The notes under the pieces: model-generated
The model's database searches: none
What the model was told of the DNA's origin: nothing
The model's input: only the letters and a program-made list of their open reading frames with translations
Source: Flectonema sp. DT1601
Taxonomy: Eukaryota; Euglenozoa; Diplonemea; Diplonemida; Diplonemidae
Assembly: GCA_964019425.1 (NCBI GenBank)
Contig: OZ025785.1
Coordinates: forward strand, 1,325,501-1,389,500
Reading direction: 5' to 3'
Length of the DNA stretch: 64,000 nt
Position numbers and translations under genes: made by a program
In this document: positions 14,444 through 23,506 of the stretch, one piece after another
Position numbering within the stretch: position 1 is the first letter of the stretch
How the letters are laid out: each line of letters starts with the position of its first letter

Positions 14444-16027
14444 ATGACGAGATTAGCATTATACGATACACTCCTATTCACTTTTGTTGTTAAGCAATAT
14501 GGGTGTTGTTTTTTAGGATGGTTGTGGTGGATGTGTACTTCGATGACTGGAATCCTGACAGTTATTGTGTTGGTTATATTAAAAAAGTTCCCCTCCCTGA
14601 GAGCTAAACTACTACCTAAAGTGAAGAACTCAACAAGTCGAGTAGTTCAACCAACTTCCAGGGAATCTACTACCGAAGTGAAGGAACAAATTACCACAAC
14701 TGAGACTATCGCAGAAGATGTGCGAGTGGAGGCCGTCTTAGAAGAAAAGACTCCCGCGGGGGAAGAGATCAACACTGTCGAAGCTATCATTGAAGAAGAT
14801 TCTATTCGCAATGAGACTGTCACAGAAGAGACAACCCACGTAGAAGAGGCTGTAGAAGAAGAATACACACGTGGTGTTGTTGCAGAAGAAACAATCGGTG
14901 AAGAGGAGGATGCGACTCCTGAAGACGTCATTGTAGAGGACAGAGAGGATGCTACTCGAGAGGCTATCGAAGTAGATGCCATCCAGGAAGAGGAAGCTGT
15001 CGTTGAAGAGGAGAAGCCTGTCGTTGAAGAGGAGGCTGTCGTTGAAGAGGAGAAGCCTGTCGTGGAAGAGGAGGCTGTCGTTGAAGAGGAGAGGCCTGTC
15101 GTGGAAGAGGAGGCTGTCGTTGAAGAGAGGCCTGTCGTGGAAGGAGAGGCAGTCGTTGAAGAGGAGAGGCCTGTCGTGGAAGAGGAGGCTGTCGTTGAAG
15201 AGAGGCCTGTCGTTGAAGAGGAGAAGCCTGTCGTGGAAGAGGAGGCTGTCGTTGAAGAGGAGAGGCCTGTCGTGGAAGGGGAGGCTGTCGTTGAAGAGGA
15301 GAAGCCTGTCGTGGAAGAGAGGCCTGTCGTTGAAGAGGAGAGGCCTGTCGTGGAAGAGGAGGCTGTCGTTGAAGAGAGGCCTGTCGTGGAAGGGGAGGCT
15401 GTCGTTGAAGAGGAGAAGCCTGTCGTGGAAGAGGAGGCTGTCGTTGAAGAGGAGAGGCTTGTCGTGGAAGAGGAGGCTGTCGTTGAAGAGGAGAAGCCTG
15501 TCGTGGAGGAGAAGGCTGTCGAAGAAGAGGAGGCCGTCATGGAAGATAATACTCGCGAAAAGGCCGTTGTAGAAGATGCTAACCTGGAGGAGGAGGAAGC
15601 TTATGCAACTCGCGGAGAGACTGTTGTAGAAGATGATACTCGCGAGGAAGCCGTCGCCGATGCTACTCGTGAGGAGGAGACGGTCCCGGAAGATGCCACT
15701 CATGTCGCCGATGCTTCTCGTGAAGAGGCTGTCGTGGAAGAGACATCTAGCCCGACTCACGATGAAGCAGTGGCTTCACACGAAGATGAAGATGATCATA
15801 AAAACGATACCACACAAGAATCTGTTGAAGACACTCCTACTCCTGTGAATGATGATATTCAAAATGATGCAACACCTCAGGAAGATGCCACTGAAGAAGA
15901 TACCAAGGCGGCGACTGAAAGTATCCAACGCGCACCGACGGACGACGACTTGGTATTCGTCGATGGCAACGTGCCTTCTGAGGAGCCCTGTTTACCAAAA
16001 AAGAAAAGCTGGTTTGCAAAGGAATAA
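14444..16027 (+). CDS. Single-pass membrane protein with long Glu/Val-rich repeats
   Basis: 527 residues. The first 50 residues are hydrophobic (two stretches, ending ILTVIVLVILKK) and look like a signal-anchor or tail membrane insertion. A basic juxtamembrane segment follows (KFPSLRAKLLPKVK), and then more than 400 residues dominated by Glu, Val, Ala and Thr. Residues about 185-370 are a degenerate repeat built from 'PVVEEE' and 'AVVEEE' steps with Lys or Arg before Pro. The end is acidic and then basic (PKKKSWFAKE). No catalytic motif is seen. Such acidic arrays often act as extended spacers or bind cations or microtubules; here that is only inference. Upstream, an A run abuts the ATG. A TTTTAG in the early codons could be an alternative acceptor. 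Confidence 0.7.
   Translation: MTRLALYDTLLFTFVVKQYGCCFLGWLWWMCTSMTGILTVIVLVILKKFPSLRAKLLPKVKNSTSRVVQPTSRESTTEVKEQITTTETIAEDVRVEAVLEEKTPAGEEINTVEAIIEEDSIRNETVTEETTHVEEAVEEEYTRGVVAEETIGEEEDATPEDVIVEDREDATREAIEVDAIQEEEAVVEEEKPVVEEEAVVEEEKPVVEEEAVVEEERPVVEEEAVVEERPVVEGEAVVEEERPVVEEEAVVEERPVVEEEKPVVEEEAVVEEERPVVEGEAVVEEEKPVVEERPVVEEERPVVEEEAVVEERPVVEGEAVVEEEKPVVEEEAVVEEERLVVEEEAVVEEEKPVVEEKAVEEEEAVMEDNTREKAVVEDANLEEEEAYATRGETVVEDDTREEAVADATREEETVPEDATHVADASREEAVVEETSSPTHDEAVASHEDEDDHKNDTTQESVEDTPTPVNDDIQNDATPQEDATEEDTKAATESIQRAPTDDDLVFVDGNVPSEEPCLPKKKSWFAKE
14990..15530 (+). repeat. Coding minisatellite (GTCGTTGAAGAGGAG-type units)
   Basis: Tandem 24-30-nt steps built from GTCGTTGAAGAG and GTCGTGGAAGAG blocks encode the Glu/Val repeats. 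The period is always a multiple of three, so other frames on both strands also stay open, which explains large but spurious reverse-strand ORFs. Confidence 0.85.
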
Positions 16028-16756
16028 TATCTCAATCCTCTTGTTAATCTTTAGTACTTTGATAAATATTTTCTTCGGTTTGTTTCGTCTCAATAACGAG
16101 CAGTTTGGAAGGGCGAGTGCTCGCAACCAAATGTTGTTGTTTTATAGCTCTTGATAATTGTGGAAAAATTCCAATGAGTTAGTATAAGTGCGAGATCCCT
16201 TTTGTAACGTAATAAACGGTGAACATACCCACTGTTAAATTGCGTTACTTTTATGTGGAGTGAGTGTGTTAAAATGTGTATAATCCTAAGCCAGTCGATT
16301 AAAAAAAAAAAAGGAAAGGAAAGGAAGGGAAACCAACTGGCTGAAACCAGTAAAGAAGGATTTAGTTGTGTTGCCTGTTGCTTAAACTAGGTTTTGAACA
16401 CAGAAAGAACAAAGAGAGAAAGAAAAAAAAGTAAAATCTCACCTCCAGTTTGCCTTTACTCTATCTTCTGTTGTCATAATAAGTCCAGCTATCCTAACGC
16501 ATTCGTGACTGTGTTTTGTTTAAGTAATACAGCATTACCTTGCCGTAAATAGAAGGATTGGTTTTGATGTTTTATAATGTTAGTAATGTTTTCTTTTGCA
16601 GGAAAACAATCCGCTTACAACATTCTTATATCTGCGGAGGTAGAAAGATGACACATCGATTCTTAATATTGTGTGATTGATGTGATATTCAGATGGTCAA
16701 TAAAATTGTAATAATTTCATCTCTCAGCTTCTATCACTTTTATCAAACTCATCAAC
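16028..16756. other. Intergenic region
   Basis: A spacer with purine-rich patches (16305-16330 is A/G only) and no gene. CATCTCTCAG, ending at 16729, is a candidate splice acceptor 27 nt before the next ATG. Confidence 0.5.
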
Positions 16757-17383
16757 ATGCCAGAAGACCAGTACACCACCTGGGAGGACGACGTCTGCTT
16801 AGGAGAGGTTGCCCCTTCCACTGAGTTGGCCGACTTCGTTCTCTACCCAGACAACGGTATGGACAGAATGGACCTTCACCCTGGTAAGGTCAACGTCGTC
16901 TACTTCATGTGCAAGTTCGAAAAGGGTGCCTACCTTTGTAACGAAGAGATGTCTTGCCTTCACGAGGAGTTAGGTAACGAAGTTCAGGTTGTTGCCCTCA
17001 GCACTGACCCTGACCGTGGTACCGTTGAGAAGTTCTTGGAGAGAAGTAAGAAGGGAGAGCTCACTGACCTGAACACTGGAAAGGCATTCCGTCTTGAAAT
17101 GCCTGTTGCTTGGGATGAGGGTAAGAAGACGTTCGGTATGTACCGTGCGTTGTGCGGTGGAAACTTGACCACTTACCACGCGTTCGTCGTTGACAGAGAA
17201 GGTAAGGTTGTGTGGCACCAGCAGTTCGCCCAGACTTGCCCACCATCAAAGACCAACTTTGTTGAGCAGGTAAAGAAGGTTGTTAAGGGAGAGGCAATTG
17301 AGTCCAACGGGCCAAAGCCAAAGAAGGAAAACGCTGGTGAGGACGACGAAGATGCCGAGGTTGATGACATGGCCCTCTTCTAG
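16757..17383 (+). CDS. Thioredoxin-fold (redoxin/AhpC-TSA-like) protein with atypical active site
   Basis: 208 residues, intronless. The fold is suggested by KVNVVYFMCKFEKGAYLCNEEMSCL followed by an amphipathic helix (HEEL) and the strand VQVVALSTDP. A conserved-looking MPVAWDEG (cis-Pro-like region) and HAFVVDREGKVVWHQQF then match redoxin/peroxiredoxin sheets. The usual peroxiredoxin P-x3-T-x2-C and thioredoxin C-x2-C are not present. Instead Cys lie in MCKF, YLCNEE, MSCL and later ALCGG and QTCPP. Activity is therefore uncertain: it could be a divergent peroxiredoxin or a non-enzymatic relative. The tail is Lys-rich then Asp/Glu-rich. Codons are strongly C/G-ending, like the polyubiquitin gene and unlike most neighbours, suggesting high expression. 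Confidence 0.72.
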   Translation: MPEDQYTTWEDDVCLGEVAPSTELADFVLYPDNGMDRMDLHPGKVNVVYFMCKFEKGAYLCNEEMSCLHEELGNEVQVVALSTDPDRGTVEKFLERSKKGELTDLNTGKAFRLEMPVAWDEGKKTFGMYRALCGGNLTTYHAFVVDREGKVVWHQQFAQTCPPSKTNFVEQVKKVVKGEAIESNGPKPKKENAGEDDEDAEVDDMALF

Positions 17384-17804
17384 ATTTCAATATCTACCAC
17401 ATCACCACCAACACCATTACCGCACAACCACCATCACTGCTGAGGAAAATTCTGTTCTGGGGACAGAGGGGTACACTTTAAGGACGATATGCAGAGAAAT
17501 CTGTTCCTTTTCCCCTTTTCTTACCCTGTGCACTGTTACTTTTGTTGTTTCCCAAGAGAAAAGAGAAAAAAAAAAAAAAAAAAAAAAAAAAGGAAGAGAT
17601 GACATGTTCTTCAGAATGTTTAATTTTCTTCTCAAATCTTCACCGCATGAATTCTGCGTAGTTTTGTTGTCTTAATTTACTAGTGACTTTCAGGTAATAA
17701 AAAGGGATCAGGGGAAACACTAAATAAATTAAACAAAGCATTCAGACATGATGAATTAAAGTCGGTAGATTTATTTCCCAGATTATTTTAAAAAAAAAAA
17801 AAAA
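17384..17804. other. Intergenic region
   Basis: Contains an A run at 17565-17591 and a second A run abutting the next ATG at 17805; TTTATTTCCCAG ends at 17780. No gene. Confidence 0.5.
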
Positions 17805-18374
17805 ATGTCGTTTTACACATTCATTGTCGGTGTCATCTTTTTTATAATTGGGCTACCCATGTTTATTGTCTTCACTCTGAGATGGAGGGACTCTGTAGAT
17901 TTTGAAGAGAATAGTACTTTGACTGATTGCACTGTGGTTAAGGTAAAGACGATCCAAACCTGCACAGATGACAATGGGGCTTACACCGGTACTAGATGGG
18001 GTTATAATGTAGAAGTACCTCTTTGTAATAATAAGAACCTTTACAGAGGTGATGACACCTGTAACGATGCTGCTATTTCACTCGGATCTACTCGTCTTTG
18101 CAGAGTTCACGATGACTGTGAAACTTTTAAGTGGAAACACCAAACTGAAGTTAATAAGAATGTCTCGTTTGTGGGTGCTGGAATCCTGGGGGTGTCGTTT
18201 GTTTTATTCGCTGTTGCGTTTTATTTGTGTTTGAAGAAAAAAAATAGTCATTCAACAACGAGGGTTACTGCTGCTCCAGAAGTAAGCAGTCCGAATGACA
18301 ACAAAGTGATGGACATCCCAAATAATAAAACCAACCCAACTTGTCCTGATGATTATTCTGACTCAGTGGTATGA
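17805..18374 (+). CDS. Six-Cys two-TM membrane protein, paralogue 1 of 6
   Basis: 189 residues, intronless. It has an N-terminal hydrophobic helix (FIVGVIFFIIGLPMFIVF), then TLRWRDSVDF and an ectodomain of about 100 residues. Six Cys are spaced C-x10-C-x20-C-x11-C-x12-C-x5-C, with a GYNVEV strand between Cys 2 and 3. A second helix (FVGAGILGVSFVLFAVAFYLCL) is followed by a basic then acidic cytosolic tail ending DSVV. The same architecture recurs in the next five genes. Several N-x-S/T sites fall in the loop, consistent with an extracellular or lumenal location. Function is unknown. The two-TM, cysteine-rich loop layout recalls BK-channel beta subunits or DUF3592-type proteins, but I see no decisive motif. 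The C-terminal S-V-V fits a class I PDZ ligand. Confidence 0.75.
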   Translation: MSFYTFIVGVIFFIIGLPMFIVFTLRWRDSVDFEENSTLTDCTVVKVKTIQTCTDDNGAYTGTRWGYNVEVPLCNNKNLYRGDDTCNDAAISLGSTRLCRVHDDCETFKWKHQTEVNKNVSFVGAGILGVSFVLFAVAFYLCLKKKNSHSTTRVTAAPEVSSPNDNKVMDIPNNKTNPTCPDDYSDSVV

Positions 18375-18575
18375 AGACATTATTTATATTTATAGTGCGA
18401 TTATTCATAATGATTTTTTCTGAATGAAATTTAAAAAAAAAAAAAAAAAAAAATGGAAAGCAAGAAAATTTTCCCTATCCTTTTTTCCTTTTTCTGTATT
18501 TAAATAAAGGGCATTAAAATTCCTTTATTTTTTCCCCCTTTTAAAAGGGGGTACAACGGATAATATGATTCTAGT

Positions 18576-18639
18576 AATTATTATTATTATTATTATTATT
18601 ATTTTTTTATTTTTTATTATTATTTTTATTATTATTATG
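18576..18639. repeat. Imperfect (ATT)n microsatellite
   Basis: Runs of ATT interrupted by longer T stretches, in the spacer between paralogues 1 and 2. Confidence 0.9.
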
Positions 18640-18825
18640 TTTTTTTCTCCCAAAGTTTTCCTTCATCTGTCATCTTGACAAGGATGTGGAAACTAACTTC
18701 AAAAAAAAAAAAAAAAAAAAAAAAAACATTTCTTTTTTTTTATCTCATTTAGTAGCTCTCAAAGAAGAGATCAGGTGCAGTTATATTCCGCCTTGTTTTT
18801 GTAACTTCCTAGGGTAGCGACTTGT

Positions 18826-18857
18826 ACTTTCTAAGGGGTTGATACTTGTAAAAAAAA
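18826..18857 (+). promoter_or_regulatory. Conserved upstream block of paralogue 2
   Basis: TCTAAGGGGTTGATACTTGT followed by an A run; also present at about 19966-19998 and 22858-22890 before paralogues 3 and 4. It lies 28-50 nt upstream of a TTCACAG or TTCGCAG acceptor-like site and the ATG. It may be a shared promoter, branch-site region or simply duplicated DNA. Confidence 0.45.
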
Positions 18858-18904
18858 GTGTCCATTAAGATATTTCCTTCACAGTTTTAACTTTTAACAT
18901 AAAG

Positions 18905-19501
18905 ATGCGTCATAGTCGAGCTATTCTTGCATTTTTCGGTTGTGTAATGCTCATAATTGGGTTACCCGTATTTATTGTCTTCACTCTGAGATGGAGAAAC
19001 TCTGCAGATTTTGAATCGAACAGTACCTCGACTGAGTGCCGAGTAGTAAAAAGGAAGACTATTATGACTTGTAAAAGAGAAGATGGTGACTACCTTGGAA
19101 CACAGTGGGGATACAATGTCGAGGTAAGGTTTTGTAATAACAAAATACTTTACAGAGGTGATGATGAGTGCAATTACTCTGCTATTCCAGTTGGAGAGGT
19201 ACGTCCATGCAGAGTCCACGACAACTGTGACAGCTTCAAGTGGAATCACGCAACTGAAAAAAATAAAAACAGCTCATTCGTTGGTGCTGGATTCCTGGGG
19301 GTGTCGTTTGTTTTATTCGCAGTTGCATTTTATTGCCATTTGAGAAAGAAAAAAGTAGTGCCACCAACAACCACAAGGCAAACACCACACCAAACAAGTA
19401 ACCCAGATGATGTCGAATTGGAAATAAAAAGTGATCCCGAAATTATAGAGCCCGAGCAACCCACGAAGGGATGTCCCGATGATATGGACTCTGTAGTTTA
19501 G
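18905..19501 (+). CDS. Six-Cys two-TM membrane protein, paralogue 2 of 6
   Basis: 198 residues. It starts MRHSRAILAFF and continues with helix 1 (CVMLIIGLPVFIVF). The ectodomain has the same C-x10-C-x20-C-x11-C-x12-C-x5-C pattern. Helix 2 (VGAGFLGVSFVLFAVAFY) leads into an RKKK stop-transfer and a Pro/Thr/Glu-rich tail ending PDDMDSVV. The upstream CCTTCACAG (ending 18882) is a candidate splice acceptor. The last 160 bases of coding sequence and the 3' flank are almost identical to paralogue 4, while the central ectodomain differs, suggesting partial gene conversion or recent duplication with loop divergence. Function unknown. Confidence 0.78.
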   Translation: MRHSRAILAFFGCVMLIIGLPVFIVFTLRWRNSADFESNSTSTECRVVKRKTIMTCKREDGDYLGTQWGYNVEVRFCNNKILYRGDDECNYSAIPVGEVRPCRVHDNCDSFKWNHATEKNKNSSFVGAGFLGVSFVLFAVAFYCHLRKKKVVPPTTTRQTPHQTSNPDDVELEIKSDPEIIEPEQPTKGCPDDMDSVV

Positions 19502-20044
19502 GATTGTTTTTGTTTTGTAGTAAAGTTATATGAGACTTTGATTCTTTCATGTTTTTCTCTTGCCCTTCTGATCCATTTCTTTTGGGTCGATTTATTTACA
19601 ATAAAGGCGCTCTTCAGCTTTTTTATTCTCCCATATTTATCAAACACGTTTGATGATGTCTTTCTCTTGTTTTCTTTTGTAATATGAAAAGAAACTTTTC
19701 TTTCTTTCTTGTTCGTTGATTAAAATATTTGGGAATAAAAAAAATAAGAAAAGTAGTACTTTCATAAACCCTCGTGGTTGTATGAGTTTTATAATGTTTT
19801 TTTTTCTCCCAAGGTTTTCCTCCTGGTATCAGTATGTAGAAACTAACTAGGAAACTTCAAAAAAAAAAAAAAAAAAAAAAAAAACTTTTTTTATTTTATT
19901 TGGTAGCTCTCAAGATCAAATCAGGTGCAATTATGTTCCACCTTGTTTTTGTATCTTCCTAGAGTTCTTTCTAAGGGGTTGATACTTGTAAAAAAAAGTG
20001 TTAATTAGGACATTTTCTTCACAGTTTTAACTTTTAACATAAAG
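19502..20044. other. Spacer between paralogues 2 and 3
   Basis: The 3' flank (to about 19720) matches the flank after paralogue 4. The second half (19795-20044) repeats the block upstream of paralogue 2, including the TTTTTTCTCCCAA...GTTTTCC segment, an A run and the conserved upstream block. No gene. Confidence 0.6.
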
Positions 20045-20644
20045 ATGCGTCATAGTCGAGCTATTCTTGTATTTTTTGCATGCGTAATGCTCATAATTGG
20101 GTTACCCGTATTTATTGTCTTCACTCTGAGATGGAGAGACTCTGTAGATTTTGAAGAGAATAGTACCTTGACTGATTGCCGAGTGGTACAAAGAAAGACC
20201 ATAAAGATCTGTGAAAACGAAGATTACACTTATAGAGGAACCACGTGGGGATACAATGTCGAGGTAAGGTTTTGTAATAACAAAATACTTTACAGAGGTG
20301 ATGATGGATGCAATTACTCTGCTATTCCAGTTGGAGAGGTACATCCATGCAGAGTCCACAACAACTGTGACAAGTTTAAGTGGAATCATGAAACTGAAAA
20401 AAATAAAAACGGCTCATTCGTTGGTGCTGGATTCCTGGGGGTATCGTTAGTTTTATTCGCAGTTGCATTTTATTGCCATTTGAGAAAGAAAAAAGTAGTG
20501 CCACCAACAACCATAAGGCAAACACCACACCAAACAAGCAACCCAGATAATGTCGGAGTGAAGGTGGAAGTAAAACGTGATCCCGAAATTATAGAGCCCG
20601 AGCAACCTACGAAGGGATGTCCCGATGATGGCTCCGTAGTTTAG
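20045..20644 (+). CDS. Six-Cys two-TM membrane protein, paralogue 3 of 6
   Basis: 199 residues, very close to paralogue 2 across both membrane helices and the C-terminal tail. It has the same MRHSRAIL start and the same Cys spacing. Between Cys 2 and 3 it reads ENEDYTYRGTTWGYNVEVRF, the most divergent part. The tail ends PDDGSVV, keeping the S-V-V terminus. Its 3' flank differs abruptly from paralogues 2 and 4 a few bases after the stop, because the inverted-repeat element at 20673 interrupts it. Function unknown; see paralogue 1 for topology. Confidence 0.78.
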   Translation: MRHSRAILVFFACVMLIIGLPVFIVFTLRWRDSVDFEENSTLTDCRVVQRKTIKICENEDYTYRGTTWGYNVEVRFCNNKILYRGDDGCNYSAIPVGEVHPCRVHNNCDKFKWNHETEKNKNGSFVGAGFLGVSLVLFAVAFYCHLRKKKVVPPTTIRQTPHQTSNPDNVGVKVEVKRDPEIIEPEQPTKGCPDDGSVV

Positions 20645-20672
20645 GATTTTTTTTTTTTTTTTTTTTTTTTTT

Positions 20673-20746
20673 GGGAAAAACTATAATTCCACAGAAAAAG
20701 TTTCTGAAACGTCCGATCTCAATACAAAAGTTTCCGAAATGGACAG
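20673..20746 (+). repeat. Left terminal inverted repeat
   Basis: Pairs with 21743-21816; contains TTCCACAG, CCGATCTCAATA and GTTTCCGAAATGGACAGC. Confidence 0.75.
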
Positions 20747-21742
20747 CTATTTTTTTTATTTTTTATAACTTACTGTTAGTGCATTTCGGGGTCCCCATTG
20801 CCAAGGTCATGGAGCCTCCCGCATAAGGTAAGGGCATCCGACGAGATGAGTGAAATACACCGAACCTGGGTCTCGGCCTGACTGTGCCCCTGGATCCGCA
20901 TAGCTCGGTATAGGGATGGACGAATTTCGTGTAGAGAGACTTCTTCCCCGACTTATCAGCTTATAAACCATGAGTTCAGAGTGTATTAAAATACTAGAGG
21001 TGCATCATAAGCGTCAGATAGGAGACAAGAGAAATCCAACATCATGAATCTTTAGAAGAGTGATACAGTTCGGTATGTGTGCAGGGCCGGGTCACCTACG
21101 CAGAGACAAGTCTCCGCTACACGTCGTACCAACCAAGATGAGGTATCAGAGCGCGAAAACGAAGTATACATGATCAGCGGCCTAGGGCTTGACAAGAATA
21201 GCTGTGGAGTGGCGAAACCATTTAATGTTCTCAAGTCTGAGATCACCTCACTGAGCCACACAGTACTGTCGTTTCGGAGTTTCTGTGAAAGTAGCCCACG
21301 GAACACTTTTCTAAAGATTCAATCAGCCGAACTACTCCGCTACTGACTTTCACTTGATTAGCGAGCTACTAGTATATATTATTATGTCACCTGTTGAAAA
21401 GGGAGTACTAAGAGGTTGATTCAGGCCCTGCACGTATTAGTTGTAATTACGGTACCTGCCTTACCTTACTTTATTTCTTCCCTGGTTGAGAACCAACCCA
21501 TCTCAGCCGTCCCAGTGAACGAAGAAAAACTTTGTTTTCTTACCGAACAGCGAAAAAAAAAAAACACTTTCGGTGAATAGCGAAAGACAAACCTTCTCCG
21601 TTTACTGAGCAGCGAAAATGAAATTATTGGACCCTACCATTGCGAAAAAAAAAAGCTGTTCACTTGCGAAAGGTTTTTTTTGGGTGCAGGCAACTAGGCA
21701 ACTGAGAATATTTTGTAATATGTTTTTTTTTTTTTTCCTTTT

Positions 21743-21816
21743 GCTGTCCATTCGGAAACTTTTATGTTGAGATCGGATATTTCGGTAACATTTACGTGGA
21801 ATTAGAGGGTTTTCCC
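21743..21816 (-). repeat. Right terminal inverted repeat
   Basis: Reverse complement partner of 20673-20746, starting GCTGTCCATTCGG and ending GGTTTTCCC. Confidence 0.75.
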
Positions 21817-22918
21817 TTTTTTTTTTAAAAAAAAATATTTTATCGCTATTGTGAGAGGCTTTTGCTTTCTCCCATTTTTTTCATAATATTTGACGTCCTC
21901 GTCGATAGCACTCATCTTGTGTAGGGTAGGCTTATGTTGTTAGTAAGTTAAAATAAGCAGTTTCGTTTTGTATTTTGTTACGCACAAAACTCGTTGCCTT
22001 GTTTCAGTTATTCTTAAGCAATTATTCTGAGCTTGCTAATCCAAAAAATTAACAATTTTGTGTTGCGTCTGTTTTTAATATGCTGTGTTAAATTATTACT
22101 ATTAAAGTAGTATTTATAATAAAACATGGGAGTAATATTCTCAGTATATAAAAAAAAAAAAAAAAAACTCCAAATATTCAAAAAAAAAAAAAGCGACCGA
22201 AATCCTCCATTGGTGTACTCCATGTTTTCTTTTTTTTTTTTAAACCTCCTAGTCCCACAATAATATCAACACATACACACAGTTACCGTAGGTATGGATA
22301 TGCTTGATTAGACTGAGCATCAGCATCTCTCAGATTTTACCTGCCTTTCTAGTGATCACCTTTGACATGTTGGTAGCAGAGCTCACCATCTCACTAATAC
22401 TAAGCAACTCCTCCCTTTGATACTTCTGAGAAGTTCTTTGTTCATCTGCGGGAAGCTGCAGCATTCTTTTACTTATCTCTATTTTCTTTTTGTTCTCACT
22501 TTTTCTGTACTAAAATTAATGATACCAACTAACTATCGGTATTTCCACAGTCGGGAAAGATTTTTTAACTTTAGTCCGAAAACCAACCATTATTTGTTTG
22601 TTGTCCTACGGACTTTTGCATTTGATTGAAATCTTGTTTATTTTCTTTAATAAACTGATAACAATTAACGACACCTATCAGTCTATTCCACACGTGTATT
22701 ATGGAACAGCAGAACAATTGTGTTTTTTTATAACTTTTTCTTTAGTGCACTTTTTTTAATAATAAACTCGTATTCTATCTATAACGGTTTCTCACCGCAT
22801 TGTCTCCCCTTACTTTCTTCGCTGAAGATGGCTGGGTAGAGTAGCAACTAACTAGTACTTTCTAAGGGGTTGATACTTGTAAAAAAAAAATTGTTAATTT
22901 CGCAGTTTCAACACAAAG

Positions 22919-23506
22919 ATGGGAAAGATATCACTTAAAAGTCTTGATATATTTTTTAATTGCTCATTGTTCATAATTGGGTCATATGTATTTATTGTCT
23001 TCACTCTGAGATGGAGAAACTCTGCAGATTTTGAATCGAACAGTACCTCGACTGAGTGCCGAGTAGTAGAAAGGAACCAAATAATGGCCTGTGGACGACG
23101 AAAATACGGAAGAGGGTACAAATACGGTGCCGTAGTAAAATATTGTAATAACAAAATACTTTACAGAAGTGATAATGAGTGCAGTCGTCGTATTCCAGTT
23201 GGAGAGGTACGTCCATGCAGAGTCCACAACGACTGTGACAAGTTCAAGTGGAATAACGACAATACAATAAACATAACCGCCACGTTTGTTGGTGTTGGAT
23301 TACTGGTATTGTCTGTTTTATTTGCGATCACAATTTATCGCTGTTCGAGAAAGACAAAAGTAGTGCCATCAACAACCACAAGGCAAACACCACACCAAAC
23401 AAGTAACCCAGATGATGTCGAATTGGAAATAAAAAGTGATCCCGAAATTATAGAGCCCGAGCAACCCACGAAGGGATGTCCCGATGATATGGACTCTGTA
23501 GTTTAG
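22919..23506 (+). CDS. Six-Cys two-TM membrane protein, paralogue 4 of 6
   Basis: 195 residues with MGKISLKSLDIFF at the start, unlike paralogues 2 and 3. It then has the shared FIVFTLRWRNSADFESNSTSTEC segment, identical at DNA level to paralogue 2 over about 90 bases. The ectodomain keeps six Cys, but spacing 2-3 is 17 and spacing 4-5 is 11. The second helix (VGVGLLVLSVLFAITIY) is diverged. The tail and 3' flank again match paralogue 2 almost exactly, including DMDSVV. This mosaic pattern of identical ends and a divergent centre is best explained by gene conversion. The acceptor-like TTTCGCAG ends at 22905. Confidence 0.77.
   Translation: MGKISLKSLDIFFNCSLFIIGSYVFIVFTLRWRNSADFESNSTSTECRVVERNQIMACGRRKYGRGYKYGAVVKYCNNKILYRSDNECSRRIPVGEVRPCRVHNDCDKFKWNNDNTINITATFVGVGLLVLSVLFAITIYRCSRKTKVVPSTTTRQTPHQTSNPDDVELEIKSDPEIIEPEQPTKGCPDDMDSVV

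Larger units (their letters stand above)
18375..18904. other. Spacer between paralogues 1 and 2
   Basis: A TTA/ATT microsatellite, A/T runs, and the start of the duplicated upstream block that recurs before paralogues 3 and 4. No gene. Confidence 0.6.
20673..21816. mobile_element. 1.14-kb element with about 74-bp terminal inverted repeats (non-autonomous DNA transposon-like)
   Basis: The left end GGGAAAAACTATAATTCCAC... (20673-20746) is matched in reverse complement by ...GTGGAATTAGAGGGTTTTCCC (21743-21816). It covers shared internal words such as GCTGTCCATT, GGAAACTTTT and GAGATCGGA. The repeat arms are about 75-80 percent alike by eye. The interior is clearly richer in G+C than the host DNA. 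It carries only short open frames (about 84-89 codons on each strand at 21052-21346) with no transposase motif. Near the right end a short motif (AGCGAAA or TGCGAAA) recurs about five times (21549-21671). The ends lie in T runs, so a target duplication cannot be read. The GGG...CCC termini do not settle the superfamily. It looks like a MITE or a deletion derivative. Confidence 0.7.
20645..22918. other. Spacer containing a TIR element
   Basis: 20651-20672 is a T run. 20673-21816 is the inverted-repeat element described separately. From 21817 to 22918 there is A/T-rich DNA without a supported gene. 21850-21900 faintly resembles the 3' flanks of paralogues 2 and 4, so the element probably landed in that flank. 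Confidence 0.55.

Noticed and set aside
14647-15760. Reverse-strand ORFs of 297 and 340 codons (Ser/Thr-rich; Leu/Phe/His-rich)
   Set aside because: Antisense of the Glu/Val repeat. The period is a multiple of three, so frames stay open by construction; low-complexity, no start context.
21052-21346. Short ORFs on both strands inside the TIR element as a possible transposase
   Set aside because: 84-89 codons, no DDE/RNase H or zinc-finger motif visible; too short to support.
20760-21460. GC-rich core of the TIR element as rRNA or tRNA-like sequence
   Set aside because: No recognised conserved rRNA blocks or cloverleaf; inverted terminal repeats give a better explanation.
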